This document shows, in pieces, positions 7,084 through 17,094 of a stretch of 64,000 nucleotides of DNA. The DNA lies in assembly GCA_963718605.1 (NCBI GenBank), contig OY970363.1:930001-994000 (forward strand), read 5' to 3'. Below the pieces are notes generated by a model, which worked only from the letters and a program-made list of their open reading frames with translations, was not told the origin of the DNA and did not search any database. Numbering within the stretch: position 1 is the stretch's first letter; each line of letters opens with the position of its first letter. A program made the position numbers and the translations under genes. The stretch is from JACCXE01 sp963718605 (GTDB lineage Bacteria > Actinomycetota > Acidimicrobiia > Acidimicrobiales > JACCXE01).

Positions 7084-9432
7084 ATGCTCGGTCGTCTGGC
7101 TGGTGTTCTGATTCGTCGGCGTCGGTTTGTTTGGGTTGGCGCCATCCTGTTCGTGATCGCGGCGGGTGCGCTGGGTGGCGGTGTCGACAAGCGTTTGTCG
7201 AGCGGCGGCTTCGCCGACCCGAACGCGGAGTCGACCAAAGCCGGTGACCTGCTCCGGACGGAGTTCGGTCAGCAGGACCCGAACCTCGTGATGGTCATCA
7301 CCGCGAAGCAGGGTTCCGTCGACGACCCCGCGAACGCGGCCGCCGGAGCCGAACTCACGAACCGGCTGTCGGCCGAGAAGTACATCTCCTTCGCCGGGTC
7401 GTACTGGTCGCTCGGCAGCGCGCCGCCGTTGAAATCGAAGGACGGGACCGAAGCGATGTTGCTCGCCCGCGTGAAAGGCAGCGATGACGATGTCGACGAA
7501 ACCATCCCCGCGATCCTGGCCAAGTACGACAAGGACTTCGGCCCGCTCGAGATCGCGATCACCGGGCAGGGCCCGGTCTTCCGCGAGGTCGGCGAAACGA
7601 TCAAGGCCGACCTCGGCCGCGCCGAGGCAATCGCGTTCGTCATCACCGCGTTCCTGCTCATCCTCGTGTTCGGCGGCGTGATCGCGGCGTCACTCCCCCT
7701 CGTGATCGGCATCATCTCGATCCTCGGGACGTTCCTCGCGCTGAGAATCATCTCCTCGATCACCGACGTGTCGGTCTATGCGCTGAACATGACGACCGTC
7801 ATGGGCCTCGGCCTCGCGATCGACTACAGCCTTTTCGTGCTGTCGCGTTTCCGTGAAGAGTTGGGCGACGGCGACGACGTCACCGGCGCGCTCACCCGGA
7901 CGATGAAAACCGCGGGGCGCACCGTGATCTTCTCGGCCGTCACCGTGGCGGTCTCGCTCAGCGCGTTGCTGATCTTCCCGCTCTACTTCCTCCGCTCGTT
8001 CGCGTACGCCGGCATCGCGGTGGTCTTCGTCGCGTGCGTCGGATCGGTCATCGTGCTGCCCGCGATTCTCGCCGGACTCGGTCGCCGGGTGGACAAGTGG
8101 TCGATACGCAAGCCCCGCTCCGACCGCGCCGATGCGGAGGGTTTCTGGCACCGCACGGCGACGCGCGTCATGAAGCACCCGTGGCCGTTCGCGCTCGCTG
8201 TCACGGCGCTGCTACTCGCTTTGGGCGCGCCATTCCTGAACCTCAAGCTCGGTACGCCCGACGACCGCGTCTTGCCGCCGTCCGCGCACACCCGCGAAGC
8301 CAGCGATCTGATCCGCGCCAATTTCTCGTCGCAGGAAGCTTTCGCGGTGCAAGTGGTGGCGAGCGGCATCGGGGCGGCGGACACGCACACGGCCGAGATC
8401 AGCACGTTCGCGACCGACCTGTCCAAGGTCAGTGGCGTTGCCCGCGTGGACGCGCTCACCGGCAGCTACATCAAGGGCGCGAAGGTCCTTGAGCCGAACT
8501 TCCTGTCGGGTCGATTCTTCGGCAAGACCGGCACGTGGTTATCGGTGGTGCCCGCGGTCGAGCCGGTGAGCCTCGAAGGCGAAAAACTCGTGCACGACAT
8601 TCGCAAGGTGGACGCCCCGTTCGCAGTGAAGGTCGGCGGTTCGTCGGCGCAGCTCGTGGACTCGAAGGACTCGCTGTTCCGGCTGCTTCCCGTCGCCGGG
8701 CTGCTGATCGCGATCGTCAGCTTCGTGGCTCTCTTCATGATGTTCGGTGGCCTCCTCGTGCCGTTAAAGGCCGTCGTGCTGAACCTGCTCAGCCTCAGTG
8801 CCACGTTCGGCGCCATGGTCTTCATCTTCCAGGAGGGCCACTTCAAGGGCTTCTTCAACTTCACGACTACCGGCACACTTGTCGCGACCACACCGATCCT
8901 CATGTTCTGCATCGCGTTCGGGTTGTCGATGGACTACGAGGTGTTCCTGTTGTCGCGCATCAAGGAAGAGCACGACCTCACCCACGACAACGAACACTCG
9001 GTCGCGGTAGGCCTGGAGAAGACGGGTCGCATCGTCACAGCGGCGGCCGCGCTGCTCGCGGTGGTGTTCCTCGCGACCGTCACCAGCGATGTCAGCTTCA
9101 TCAAGCTGTTTGGCCTCGGCCTCGCTATGGCTGTGGTGATGGACGCCACGTTGATTCGCGGCATCCTCGTGCCCGCGTTCATGCGGCTCGCCGGTGAAGC
9201 CAACTGGTGGGCGCCCAAGCCGCTGCACGCGTTCTACGAACGCTTTGGGTTCAGCGAGGGCGGCCACGCGCAACTTCCAACGCCCCACGTCGTGCGCAGC
9301 TACAGCGACAAATACCGGGTCAGCATGGTGAAGCTGGCCGAGCACGCGTCGCAAGACGAACTGCATGAGCTGCTCACCGAAGAGAACCTGACTGTCGACG
9401 AACTCGTCGGGTGGGGTGCGAAGCTGTCGTAA
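7084..9432 (+). CDS. MMPL-family RND transporter
   Basis: Integral membrane transporter of 782 residues with the two-fold MMPL architecture: one N-terminal helix, an extracytoplasmic domain, a block of five to six helices, then the same again. The conserved GLGLAIDYSLF in the first half and GLSMDYEVFLLSR in the second correspond to the proton-relay Asp-Tyr pairs of MmpL proteins. The start ATG at 7084 follows AGGGGAGGT. A hydrophilic tail of about 50 residues is rich in Glu. The substrate is unknown; lipids or hydrophobic compounds are typical for the family. Confidence 0.92.
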   Translation: MLGRLAGVLIRRRRFVWVGAILFVIAAGALGGGVDKRLSSGGFADPNAESTKAGDLLRTEFGQQDPNLVMVITAKQGSVDDPANAAAGAELTNRLSAEKYISFAGSYWSLGSAPPLKSKDGTEAMLLARVKGSDDDVDETIPAILAKYDKDFGPLEIAITGQGPVFREVGETIKADLGRAEAIAFVITAFLLILVFGGVIAASLPLVIGIISILGTFLALRIISSITDVSVYALNMTTVMGLGLAIDYSLFVLSRFREELGDGDDVTGALTRTMKTAGRTVIFSAVTVAVSLSALLIFPLYFLRSFAYAGIAVVFVACVGSVIVLPAILAGLGRRVDKWSIRKPRSDRADAEGFWHRTATRVMKHPWPFALAVTALLLALGAPFLNLKLGTPDDRVLPPSAHTREASDLIRANFSSQEAFAVQVVASGIGAADTHTAEISTFATDLSKVSGVARVDALTGSYIKGAKVLEPNFLSGRFFGKTGTWLSVVPAVEPVSLEGEKLVHDIRKVDAPFAVKVGGSSAQLVDSKDSLFRLLPVAGLLIAIVSFVALFMMFGGLLVPLKAVVLNLLSLSATFGAMVFIFQEGHFKGFFNFTTTGTLVATTPILMFCIAFGLSMDYEVFLLSRIKEEHDLTHDNEHSVAVGLEKTGRIVTAAAALLAVVFLATVTSDVSFIKLFGLGLAMAVVMDATLIRGILVPAFMRLAGEANWWAPKPLHAFYERFGFSEGGHAQLPTPHVVRSYSDKYRVSMVKLAEHASQDELHELLTEENLTVDELVGWGAKLS

Positions 9433-10676
9433 TGGCCGACCGCGCGCGCTCGCCGCTCGCGGAACAACTGACGTTGGTGCGCTATCTGCTCAAGTCGATC
9501 GCGCTCGGCGCCGTGGCGGGCGTACTCGCCGGTCTCTCCTCGTACGCGTTCTTGTGGATACTCGAACGGGTTACGTCCTTTCGGATTGACCACGACGCGC
9601 TGCTGTTCGGCCTGCCCCTGGCGGGCGCCGCGATCGGAGCGCTTTACCTCTACCTCGGCGGTCGCAGTGGACAGGGCAACGCCTTGTTGCTCGACCAGAT
9701 CCACGAACCGAACGCGTGGCTGCCGCGCCGCATGGCGCCGCTCGTGCTCCTCGGCACGCTCGGTACGCATCTCTTCGGCGGGTCGGTCGGCCGCGAAGGC
9801 ACCGCCCTCCAAATGGCTGGCTCGTTGAGCGACGGCGCCGCGCGCGCGTTCCGTCTCAACCCCGAGGACAGGCGTCTCATCTTGGTCGCTTCGTTGGCCG
9901 GCGGCTTTGGCGCCGTGTTCGGCGTACCGCTCGCCGGAGCGATCTTCGCGCTCGAGGTGCAGGCGATCGGACGCGTGCGGTACGAGGCTCTCGTACCTGC
10001 GCTCACCGCGGGGTTGATCGGTGACGGCATCGTGCGCGGGCTCGGTTTCGAACATGAGGCATACGCGCAGCTCCGCGTCCACGTCGACCCGCTGCTCGTT
10101 GGCAAGCTCGTGCTGGCCGGCGTGGCGTTCGGACTGGCGGGAGCCGCGTTCGCCTGGCTGACCGAGTGGTTGAAAGAAGCAACCGCGCACCGCATCCCGT
10201 GGCTGCCGTTGCGGGCTGCGATCGGCGGCGCGCTCGCGGTGGCGGCGATCCTCGTCGTCGGGCGTGAATACAGCGGGCTGTCGCTCTCACTGATCACCGC
10301 GAGCCTCGCCGGCCACCATGTTGCGTCGTACGCGTTCGCGATGAAGCTTGGTCTTACCGCCCTGTGCCTCGGGTTCGGCTTCGTGGGCGGAGAGGTCACT
10401 CCCTTGTTCGTGATCGGCGCCACGCTCGGCGCCGTACTCGCCGGGCCACTGCACGTATCCGCGCCGCTGCTCGCAGCCGTCGGGTTCGTGTCCGTATTCG
10501 CGGGTGCCGCCAACACGCCGCTCGCGTGCACGGTGATGGCGGCCGAACTGTTCGGCAGTGCGCTCGTGGTGCCTGCAGCCGTCACCTGCGTCGCCGCATA
10601 TGTGTTTTCCACCCACCGCGGGATCTACACGACCCAGCGCCTGGCGGTGCCGAAGACCGGGACGCCGTTGGGTTAA
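9432..10676 (+). CDS. ClC-family chloride channel or Cl-/H+ antiporter
   Basis: A 414-residue membrane protein with ClC signatures: GREGT in place of GREGP (gating Glu retained), the following GxFxAxxGxPLAG region, and GGEVTPLFVIGA near the C-terminus. The ATG overlaps the stop of the MMPL gene (TAATG), implying coupling. There is no CBS domain. The stop codon shares four bases (TTAA) with the converging hemL stop. Whether it is a channel or an exchanger cannot be decided from sequence. Confidence 0.9.
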   Translation: MADRARSPLAEQLTLVRYLLKSIALGAVAGVLAGLSSYAFLWILERVTSFRIDHDALLFGLPLAGAAIGALYLYLGGRSGQGNALLLDQIHEPNAWLPRRMAPLVLLGTLGTHLFGGSVGREGTALQMAGSLSDGAARAFRLNPEDRRLILVASLAGGFGAVFGVPLAGAIFALEVQAIGRVRYEALVPALTAGLIGDGIVRGLGFEHEAYAQLRVHVDPLLVGKLVLAGVAFGLAGAAFAWLTEWLKEATAHRIPWLPLRAAIGGALAVAAILVVGREYSGLSLSLITASLAGHHVASYAFAMKLGLTALCLGFGFVGGEVTPLFVIGATLGAVLAGPLHVSAPLLAAVGFVSVFAGAANTPLACTVMAAELFGSALVVPAAVTCVAAYVFSTHRGIYTTQRLAVPKTGTPLG

Positions 10677-11914
10677 ACCGAAGCGGCCGCGGCCTCCACC
10701 GTCTGCTCGATTTCGGTCGGGCCGTGCGCGAGGCCTGGGAACATGATCTCGTACGCACCCGGCGCCAACGCGACGCCGCGGTCGAGCATGCCGTGGAAGA
10801 GCGGCGGGTACCGATTACTCGCCGCGGCGGCCTTCGCGTCCTCATAGTTCTTCACCGGTTCGTCGCGACAGAAGATGCCGACGAGCGGACCGACTTGGGG
10901 CACGTGGTACCCGTCGCCCAGCGCGTCGGCGAGCGACTTGGAAAGTTGCGTCGCAGTCGTTTCGAGTTGGTCGTACGCGGCGTCGTCGAGCAACTCCAGC
11001 ACGGCGCGCCCGGCCGCGGTAGCGAGCGGGTTCCCCGACAGCGTGCCCGCCTGGTACACCCCGCCGAGCGGAGCGAGGTTCGACATGATGTCGCGGCCGC
11101 CGGCGAACGCCGCGAGCGGCAACCCTCCGCCGAGCACTTTGCCGTAGCACCAGAGGTCGGGTGTGATGCCAAGCCGACCCGATGCACCCGACCGGCTGAA
11201 GCGGAAGCCGGTGATCACTTCGTCGAAGATCAGCAGCGCGCCGGCCTTCGTGCACGCGTCACGCAACGCTCCGAGGAAACCGGGCTCGGGGGCGACAAGG
11301 CCCATGTTCGCGGCGATCGGTTCGACAATCACGGCCGCGACGTCCGGACCGATTTCGGGCACGAGGTTGTAGGGCACGACCAGCGTGTCGCCGACGGCGC
11401 CGGGCGTGACGCCAGCCGATGCCGGGGTGCCCAGCGTGGCCATACCGCTACCGCCGGCGGCCAGCAGCATGTCGCTGTGGCCGTGGTAGCAACCGTCGAA
11501 CACGATCACCTTGTTTCGACCCGTCGCCGCGCGTGCGAGGCGCAGCGCGCTCATCGTGGCTTCAGTGCCCGACGAAACGAGACGCATCATCTCGACCCCG
11601 GGCACACGCTCGCACACCATCTCCGCGAGCACGATCTCGCCCGGCGTCGGCGCGCCGAAACTCGTGCCATCGCTCGCGGCGGCTGTCACCTTTGCCACCA
11701 CCTGCGGGTGGGCGTGACCGAGGATCGTCGCGCCATAGCTCTGCACCCAGTCCACGTACCGCCGCCCCGCGACGTCCTCCACGTACGCGCCGTCACCGCG
11801 GGCCACGACATACGGCGTGCCGCCGACCGACCGGAACGCCCTTACCGGTGAGTTCACTCCGCCGGGGATGACGCGTTGGGCGCGTGCGAACATCGCCTCG
11901 TTTGTGTCGGTCAT
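10673..11914 (-). CDS. hemL: Glutamate-1-semialdehyde 2,1-aminomutase
   Basis: PLP enzyme that converts glutamate-1-semialdehyde to 5-aminolevulinate in the C5 heme pathway. The 413-residue protein has the normal length. Visible motifs are GTEATMSALRLARAATGR, the FDEVITGFR stretch with the PLP-contacting Asp, and the Schiff-base lysine in YGKVLGGGLP. It is the last gene of the rex-hem operon, six bases downstream of hemB. Confidence 0.96.
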   Translation of the reverse strand: MTDTNEAMFARAQRVIPGGVNSPVRAFRSVGGTPYVVARGDGAYVEDVAGRRYVDWVQSYGATILGHAHPQVVAKVTAAASDGTSFGAPTPGEIVLAEMVCERVPGVEMMRLVSSGTEATMSALRLARAATGRNKVIVFDGCYHGHSDMLLAAGGSGMATLGTPASAGVTPGAVGDTLVVPYNLVPEIGPDVAAVIVEPIAANMGLVAPEPGFLGALRDACTKAGALLIFDEVITGFRFSRSGASGRLGITPDLWCYGKVLGGGLPLAAFAGGRDIMSNLAPLGGVYQAGTLSGNPLATAAGRAVLELLDDAAYDQLETTATQLSKSLADALGDGYHVPQVGPLVGIFCRDEPVKNYEDAKAAAASNRYPPLFHGMLDRGVALAPGAYEIMFPGLAHGPTEIEQTVEAAAASV

Positions 11915-11920
11915 CGTCGG

Positions 11921-12901
11921 CTAGCCGAGTTGCTCGGCGACTTCGGCCGCCAAGTACGTGAGGATGATGTCGGCGCCGGCGCGTTTGATCGCGCCGAGGT
12001 GTTCGAGCGCAACGGCGTCACCGTCGATCCAGCCACGCTCGGCCGCGGCTTTCAGCATCGAGTACTCGCCGCTCACGTGGTACGCCGCGACGGGCACGTC
12101 GACTTCGGCGCGCACGGCCGCGATCACGTCGAGGTGCGCGAGCGCCGGCTTCACCATCACCATGTCCGCGCCTTCCTCGATGTCGAGGTGCACCTCGCGC
12201 AAGGACTCGCGCACGTTCGTCGGGTTCTGCTGGTAGGCCCGGCGATCTCCACCACCGACGATCCGCACGTCCACCGCGTCGCGGAACGGGCCGTAGAGCG
12301 CGGTGGCGTACTTCGCGGAGTACGCCAGGATCACCGTGTCGGTGTGGCCGGCGCCATCGAGCGCGCCGCGGATGGCGCCGACCTGGCCGTCCATCATCCC
12401 GGACGGAGCCACCACCGCGGCGCCCGCCTCGGCCTGCGCTAGCGCGATACGGGCGTACAGCTCGAGCGTCGCGTCGTTGTCGACCGTGCCCTCTGCGGTG
12501 AGAACGCCGCAGTGGCCGTGATCGGTGTACTCGTCGAGGCACAGGTCGGCCATCAAGACAAGTTCGTCGCCGACGTCGTCGCGGAGGTCGCGCAGCGCGG
12601 CCTGGATCACGCCATCGGGGTTCCACGCTTCGGAACCGGTCGGGTCCTTGCGCGTCGGCACCCCGAACAGAATCACCGCGGGCACGCCCAGATCGACGAG
12701 CTGGCGGACTTCCTTGCGCACGCTCGCCCGCGAGTGCTGCACAACACCCGGTAGTGACGCGATCGGCTGCGGATCCTCGATGTCCTCACGCACGAACAGC
12801 GGCGCGACGAGATCGTTGACTTGGAGTTGGGTCTCGGCCACGAGCCGCCGCATCGCCGCGGTGCGACGCAACCGCCTGGGCCTTTGAACGGGATAACTCA
12901 C
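11921..12901 (-). CDS. hemB: Delta-aminolevulinate dehydratase (porphobilinogen synthase)
   Basis: Condenses two 5-aminolevulinates to porphobilinogen. The GTG at 12901 is chosen because it overlaps the cobA-hemD stop (GTGA) and gives 326 residues, the normal size; longer frames add a shadow peptide. Active-site lysines are K197 (AYSAKY) and K251 (VMVKPAL). The metal-binding loop reads CLDEYTDHGHCG, with two of the three zinc cysteines and an Asp in place of the middle one, a hybrid between zinc- and magnesium-type enzymes. Confidence 0.96.
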   Translation of the reverse strand: MSYPVQRPRRLRRTAAMRRLVAETQLQVNDLVAPLFVREDIEDPQPIASLPGVVQHSRASVRKEVRQLVDLGVPAVILFGVPTRKDPTGSEAWNPDGVIQAALRDLRDDVGDELVLMADLCLDEYTDHGHCGVLTAEGTVDNDATLELYARIALAQAEAGAAVVAPSGMMDGQVGAIRGALDGAGHTDTVILAYSAKYATALYGPFRDAVDVRIVGGGDRRAYQQNPTNVRESLREVHLDIEEGADMVMVKPALAHLDVIAAVRAEVDVPVAAYHVSGEYSMLKAAAERGWIDGDAVALEHLGAIKRAGADIILTYLAAEVAEQLG

Positions 12902-14397
12902 GACAGACAGGTTAGAAGCGCGGTGACGATGTCGGTAACGGCGGGCGATGCGGCCACCACTAGCCGGGTCGCAGGAAGGCCGGCGCGGGTCAGCGCGTCG
13001 GCGGTGGACGGGCCGATCGCGACGACCGGCGCGTTGGCGGCGATGAGCCCGCCGTGCGTCACGAGGAACGTGGCCGCAGACGACGACGTGCACACAATCG
13101 CGTCCGCCTCCAGAACCGTGTCGCGCGCCGGAATGTCGGAATGCGGTGGGGGCCCGAGCCGGTACGCGGCCACGGGGGTGGCATCCCAACCCGAGTTCCG
13201 CAGGCCGTCGGGCAGGGCCGGCGTTGAGTCCTCGGCGCCGATGACGAACACGGTGGTGCTGCCCTCGTCGGGCGCATCGCCGATCGCGGTCGCGAGCGAC
13301 GCGCCGTTAGGCGGGTCGGCCACGAGGTCGGCGGGTCGGTCGAAGGTGCTCTCGAACGCGTCGGCGGTGGTGACGCCGACCACTCCGACCAACGCGTCGC
13401 CAAACGCGAAGGTGTGCGGCACTGAGCTTGAAAACGCTTCAACCGACGCGACGGACGCAAACGTCACCCACGCGGCTGCGCGCGCTTCTGCAATTGCATT
13501 GCGCAAAGCGGCGCCGCCATCGGTCGGGGCGACGCGTGTGCCGGTTACCAGGTGGGTGATCCGCGCGCCGGTTCGCGCCGCGGCCGCGGCAATCCGTTCG
13601 CCGAAGTGTGGCTCTGTGTAGCCGTCGCCGCTCGGCGCGGCAACCACGACGTGGCGGTCGGCCAACGGCAGGCGGAACCAGGCGAGGTCGTCAGCCAAAG
13701 CGGCCACGGCACCGATAACGATCGTGACGGGCGCCTTCACGTCAGCCGCCCCGAGCCCTCCGAGCGTGGTGCGCACCGTGACCTGCTCGGCCCGCGTGCC
13801 CCAGGTGACCGCGGTCACCGGCGTAGACGCGTCGAGTCCGTTGTCCATCAGGTTGTGCGCGATTTCGTCACGCGCCGCCGCGCCCATCAACACGACGATC
13901 GTGCCGCCGCCGATCCCCATACGCGCAACTGCTTCCCAGTCGGCCTCGTTCGGCGTGGCTTCATCGTCGCGACCGGTGACGATCGTGACGCTCGATGACA
14001 GGCCGCGATGCGTCAACGGCACACCGGCGTACGCGGGCGCCGCGCTCGCCGACGTCACGCCCGGCACCACTTCGAACGGCACGCCCGCAGCCGCGAGCGC
14101 CGCGCACTCTTCGCCGCCACGCCCGAACACGAACGGATCCCCGCCTTTGAGCCGCACCACGTTCAGGCCTTGCCTACCGCGATCCACGAGCAACTCGTTG
14201 ATTTCGTCCTGCGTGGTCGCGGAACCCGGCGCCTTCCCGACGTTGATTCGTTCCGCCTGCGCCGGCGCCATGTCGACCATTACTGCTGCAGACAACCGGT
14301 CGAACACAACTACGTCGGCGTGTTCGAGCAGTTCCTTGCCGCGCACAGTGAGCAGCCCGGGGTCGCCCGGCCCCGCCCCCACGAGATAGACGGTCAC
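12898..14397 (-). CDS. cobA-hemD: Fused uroporphyrinogen-III C-methyltransferase / uroporphyrinogen-III synthase
   Basis: A 499-residue bifunctional protein. The N-terminal ~245 residues are a SUMT methyltransferase with GAGPGDPGLLT at 7-17 and the GGDPFVFGRGGEE loop. The C-terminal ~250 residues match the low-conservation HemD fold (AWVTFASVASVEAF, CTSSSAATFL, AIGPSTADAL). The protein makes uroporphyrinogen III and can divert it to precorrin-2 for siroheme or corrinoids. The gene overlaps hemC and hemB by four bases each. Confidence 0.94.
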   Translation of the reverse strand: MTVYLVGAGPGDPGLLTVRGKELLEHADVVVFDRLSAAVMVDMAPAQAERINVGKAPGSATTQDEINELLVDRGRQGLNVVRLKGGDPFVFGRGGEECAALAAAGVPFEVVPGVTSASAAPAYAGVPLTHRGLSSSVTIVTGRDDEATPNEADWEAVARMGIGGGTIVVLMGAAARDEIAHNLMDNGLDASTPVTAVTWGTRAEQVTVRTTLGGLGAADVKAPVTIVIGAVAALADDLAWFRLPLADRHVVVAAPSGDGYTEPHFGERIAAAAARTGARITHLVTGTRVAPTDGGAALRNAIAEARAAAWVTFASVASVEAFSSSVPHTFAFGDALVGVVGVTTADAFESTFDRPADLVADPPNGASLATAIGDAPDEGSTTVFVIGAEDSTPALPDGLRNSGWDATPVAAYRLGPPPHSDIPARDTVLEADAIVCTSSSAATFLVTHGGLIAANAPVVAIGPSTADALTRAGLPATRLVVAASPAVTDIVTALLTCLS

Positions 14398-15260
14398 GCG
14401 CCGTCTCCCACTAATGCCTTCGCGACGCGCTGGCCGAGTGCCTCGGGATTAGTCCCGCTCTCGCGGGCCCATTGGGGCCCGGCATCGGTCACCAGAAACC
14501 CGACCATCGTCAACCCGCCGCCGTCAACACGCGCGTGCGCTCCTACCGGTGCGTCGCAACCGCCGCCGAGCGTCGCGAGAAACGCCCGCTCGGCGATCAC
14601 GGCACGATGCGCGTCCTCGTCATCGATCTCGGCGAGCCGATCGAGCGTGAGGGTGTCGCCGCGTCGCGCTTCGACCGCGATCGCGCCTTGGCCGACCTGT
14701 GGCACGAATGTGTCGGGGTCGAACGCGTCGTCAATGCGATCGGCCAGATCGAGCCGCGTCAGCGCGGCGACCGCACCCACGATGGCGTCGAGTTCGCCCA
14801 CGCGGGACAGGCGCGTTGCGATGTTGCCGCGCAGGCCCACGAAGTTGAGATCGGGACGCAGGTCCCGCAGCAGCGCCTCGCGTCGGGCACTACCGGTCCC
14901 GACCGTGGCGCCCTCGTGCAGACCGGCGAGCGTCGAGCCGATGAGGCAATCGCGTGGGTCAGCCCGCTCAGGTATGCACGCCAGTACGAGGCCGTCCACC
15001 TGCAACTCTGCCGAAGCGGGCAGGTCTTTGGCCGAGTGCACCGCGATGTCGGCGCGCCCGTCGAGCACGGCCGCCTGCACTTCGCTCGTAAACACACCGC
15101 GGCCACCCAGGGTGGCCAGCGGCTCAGTGACGTTCCGATCTCCCTCGGTTTTGATCACCACGATCTCCGTGTCAGCGCCCAGTCGCGCGGCGACGCGCTC
15201 AGCTTGTACTAGCGCCAGAGGGCTGCCGCGCGTTGCGATACGCAGCGCGCGCGGGGTCAT
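14394..15260 (-). CDS. hemC: Hydroxymethylbilane synthase (porphobilinogen deaminase)
   Basis: Polymerises four porphobilinogens into hydroxymethylbilane. The protein has 288 residues with RIATRGSPLAL at the N-terminus, the catalytic Asp in VHSAKDLP, and the dipyrromethane-cofactor cysteine at C235 in LGGGCDAPVG. Its ATG overlaps the hemA stop by four bases. Confidence 0.96.
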   Translation of the reverse strand: MTPRALRIATRGSPLALVQAERVAARLGADTEIVVIKTEGDRNVTEPLATLGGRGVFTSEVQAAVLDGRADIAVHSAKDLPASAELQVDGLVLACIPERADPRDCLIGSTLAGLHEGATVGTGSARREALLRDLRPDLNFVGLRGNIATRLSRVGELDAIVGAVAALTRLDLADRIDDAFDPDTFVPQVGQGAIAVEARRGDTLTLDRLAEIDDEDAHRAVIAERAFLATLGGGCDAPVGAHARVDGGGLTMVGFLVTDAGPQWARESGTNPEALGQRVAKALVGDGA

Positions 15261-16537
15261 CGGTCGTCGGTGTCGAGATCGAACAGTTGGCGGAGGCTCG
15301 ACGCGAGGCGCTCGCCCGCTTCGGAGCCAGCCGCGTCCTTCAACCGCACGGTCGGTTCGTGCAGGACCTTGGCGACCAATGCTTTAGTCAAAGACTCGAG
15401 GGCCTCGCGCTGCGAGGCGTCCAGCGTCGACAGCAGCGCCCGCGCGCGTTCAAGCTCAGCCACGCGGGTCGCTTCGACTTTGTCGCGCAGCGCCGTGACG
15501 AGCGGTGCAACCGTGCGACCGGTCGCGGCGGCCAGGTACGCGTCGACACCGTCGATCACCGCGTCCTCGGCGGCGCTGATCGCCGCCGCGGGCGGAGCGA
15601 AGCGCTCACCGGCAAAGCGGCTGACGTCCCGCACGTCGAGCAGCACGACGTCCTCGATGTCGCGCGCAGCCGGTGCGACGTCGCGGGGCACGGCCAGGTC
15701 CAACAGGAGCAACGGTCGCGCGTCGCGCTCAGCCAGCGCGGTGAGAAGCATCGGTTCGGTCACGATCGCCTGCTCGGCGCCCGTGCAACAGAAGACCACG
15801 TCCAACTGCGGCAACGCGGCGGGCAATTCCGATAGCGGCGTGGAGGTGACGCGCGCCCGCACGCGCCGCGTCGCCGTGGCCTTGCGCGTGAACTGCACCA
15901 ACTCGCGTGACGGCTCGGTGCTGATCAGCGCGTCGAGCACATTCGTCGCGACGTCGCCGCCGCCGAGCACGCCGATGCGGAGCGCAGCCGAGTCGTCGAA
16001 GCGGTCGTCGAGCATCGCGACCGCGGCACTCGCCAGCGAAGGGCGCGGCTCGGTCGAGCCGGCCTGCAGGGCGACGCGGGACCGGCGCGCCACCGAGGTG
16101 GCCTTTCGGAACGCGGCGCCCAGTTCGGCGCCGCAGGCACCCGCGGCGCGAGCGGTGGACGCGGCGGCGCGCAATTGCCCGAGAACCTCGGTCTCGCCGA
16201 TCACGGGCGAGTCGAGACCGGACGCAACACGGAACAGATGCTTCAACGCCTGGTCGCCGTGATACGCGAAGCCGTGCGCCGTGATGTCCTCGACGGTTAC
16301 GCCGGCGATATCGGCGAGCGCGGCGTGCACCTCGTCGACCGCCGGGTGATACCACTCGGCCGCGATGTAGATCTCGGTGCGCTGGCACGTGGCCAACACC
16401 ACTGCTTCGTCGATCGACTGGCTGGACGGGAGCTCCACCAGCAGCTTTTGCTCTTGCTCTGGCCCCACGTGGACCCGTTCGAGCAGGTCGAACGGCGCTG
16501 ACGCGTGGTTCAGACCGACGACGACGACAACAGACAC
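15257..16537 (-). CDS. hemA: Glutamyl-tRNA reductase
   Basis: First committed enzyme of C5 heme synthesis, reducing Glu-tRNA(Glu) to glutamate-1-semialdehyde with NADPH. The 426-residue protein has GLNHASAP at the N-terminus, the catalytic cysteine C51 in ATCQRTEIY, the VIGETEVLGQ motif and an NADPH-binding GVLGGGDVA. The start at ATG 16537 gives the canonical N-terminus and overlaps the upstream gene by 28 bases, an unusually long overlap for this operon. Confidence 0.96.
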   Translation of the reverse strand: MSVVVVVGLNHASAPFDLLERVHVGPEQEQKLLVELPSSQSIDEAVVLATCQRTEIYIAAEWYHPAVDEVHAALADIAGVTVEDITAHGFAYHGDQALKHLFRVASGLDSPVIGETEVLGQLRAAASTARAAGACGAELGAAFRKATSVARRSRVALQAGSTEPRPSLASAAVAMLDDRFDDSAALRIGVLGGGDVATNVLDALISTEPSRELVQFTRKATATRRVRARVTSTPLSELPAALPQLDVVFCCTGAEQAIVTEPMLLTALAERDARPLLLLDLAVPRDVAPAARDIEDVVLLDVRDVSRFAGERFAPPAAAISAAEDAVIDGVDAYLAAATGRTVAPLVTALRDKVEATRVAELERARALLSTLDASQREALESLTKALVAKVLHEPTVRLKDAAGSEAGERLASSLRQLFDLDTDDR

Positions 16538-17094
16538 TCGCGAAGCCTCTCACTTGCTTGGTCGAACTTGCCAACCGCGACGAGCTCCAGAAATTCCGGG
16601 TCGAACGAGGTTTGCCACGGCAGCTGCTCGGTGGGGATGCCTTCGGCGCGCAACTCGTCGCGGACGCTGGCAACGACCTCAACCAGCGCCGCCACGTCCG
16701 GGCCGAGGGCGTCGTCAATGCGGTTCCGTAGGAACGTGGCCATAGCCGGGCTGCGCCCGGCGGTTCCGACGGTGACCGTAACGGCGCCACGGCGCAGAAC
16801 CGCGGGCAGGATCGCCGTGCAGTTCGCCGGGTCGTCCGCCGCGTTCACCCACACACCGTGCTGATCCGCATCCGCCGCGACCGCCGCGTTGACCTCGGCG
16901 TCAGCCGCCGCCACCACAAACCAACGCCCCGCGCACGAGCCCGCGACGAAGTCGTCGGGGTGCATCATCGTCACGTGGGCCCCGCAGGCCTCGAGTGCCT
17001 CGGCTTTGCGCGCGGCGATGTCGCCGTGGCCGACCACCAGGCAGTCTTTGCCGGTAACGATCAGGTTCACGGGAAACACCGCTTCAATGGTCAT
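16510..17094 (-). CDS. Precorrin-2 dehydrogenase / sirohydrochlorin ferrochelatase-like protein
   Basis: A 194-residue protein resembling the N-terminal half of CysG: FPVNLIVTGKDCLVVGHGDIA is a nucleotide-binding start, followed by NAADDPANCTAILPAVLRRG and GRSPAMATFLRN. It would oxidise precorrin-2 to sirohydrochlorin and perhaps insert iron, giving siroheme from the product of the CobA domain two genes downstream. Dehydrogenase activity is well supported; chelatase activity is not shown. It sits between rex and hemA. Confidence 0.88.
   Translation of the reverse strand: MTIEAVFPVNLIVTGKDCLVVGHGDIAARKAEALEACGAHVTMMHPDDFVAGSCAGRWFVVAAADAEVNAAVAADADQHGVWVNAADDPANCTAILPAVLRRGAVTVTVGTAGRSPAMATFLRNRIDDALGPDVAALVEVVASVRDELRAEGIPTEQLPWQTSFDPEFLELVAVGKFDQASERLRECLLSSSSV

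Noticed and set aside
11921..13189. A longer N-terminus for HemB
   Set aside because: The extra 96 residues are Arg/His-rich shadow of cobA-hemD; GTG 12901 gives the family length.
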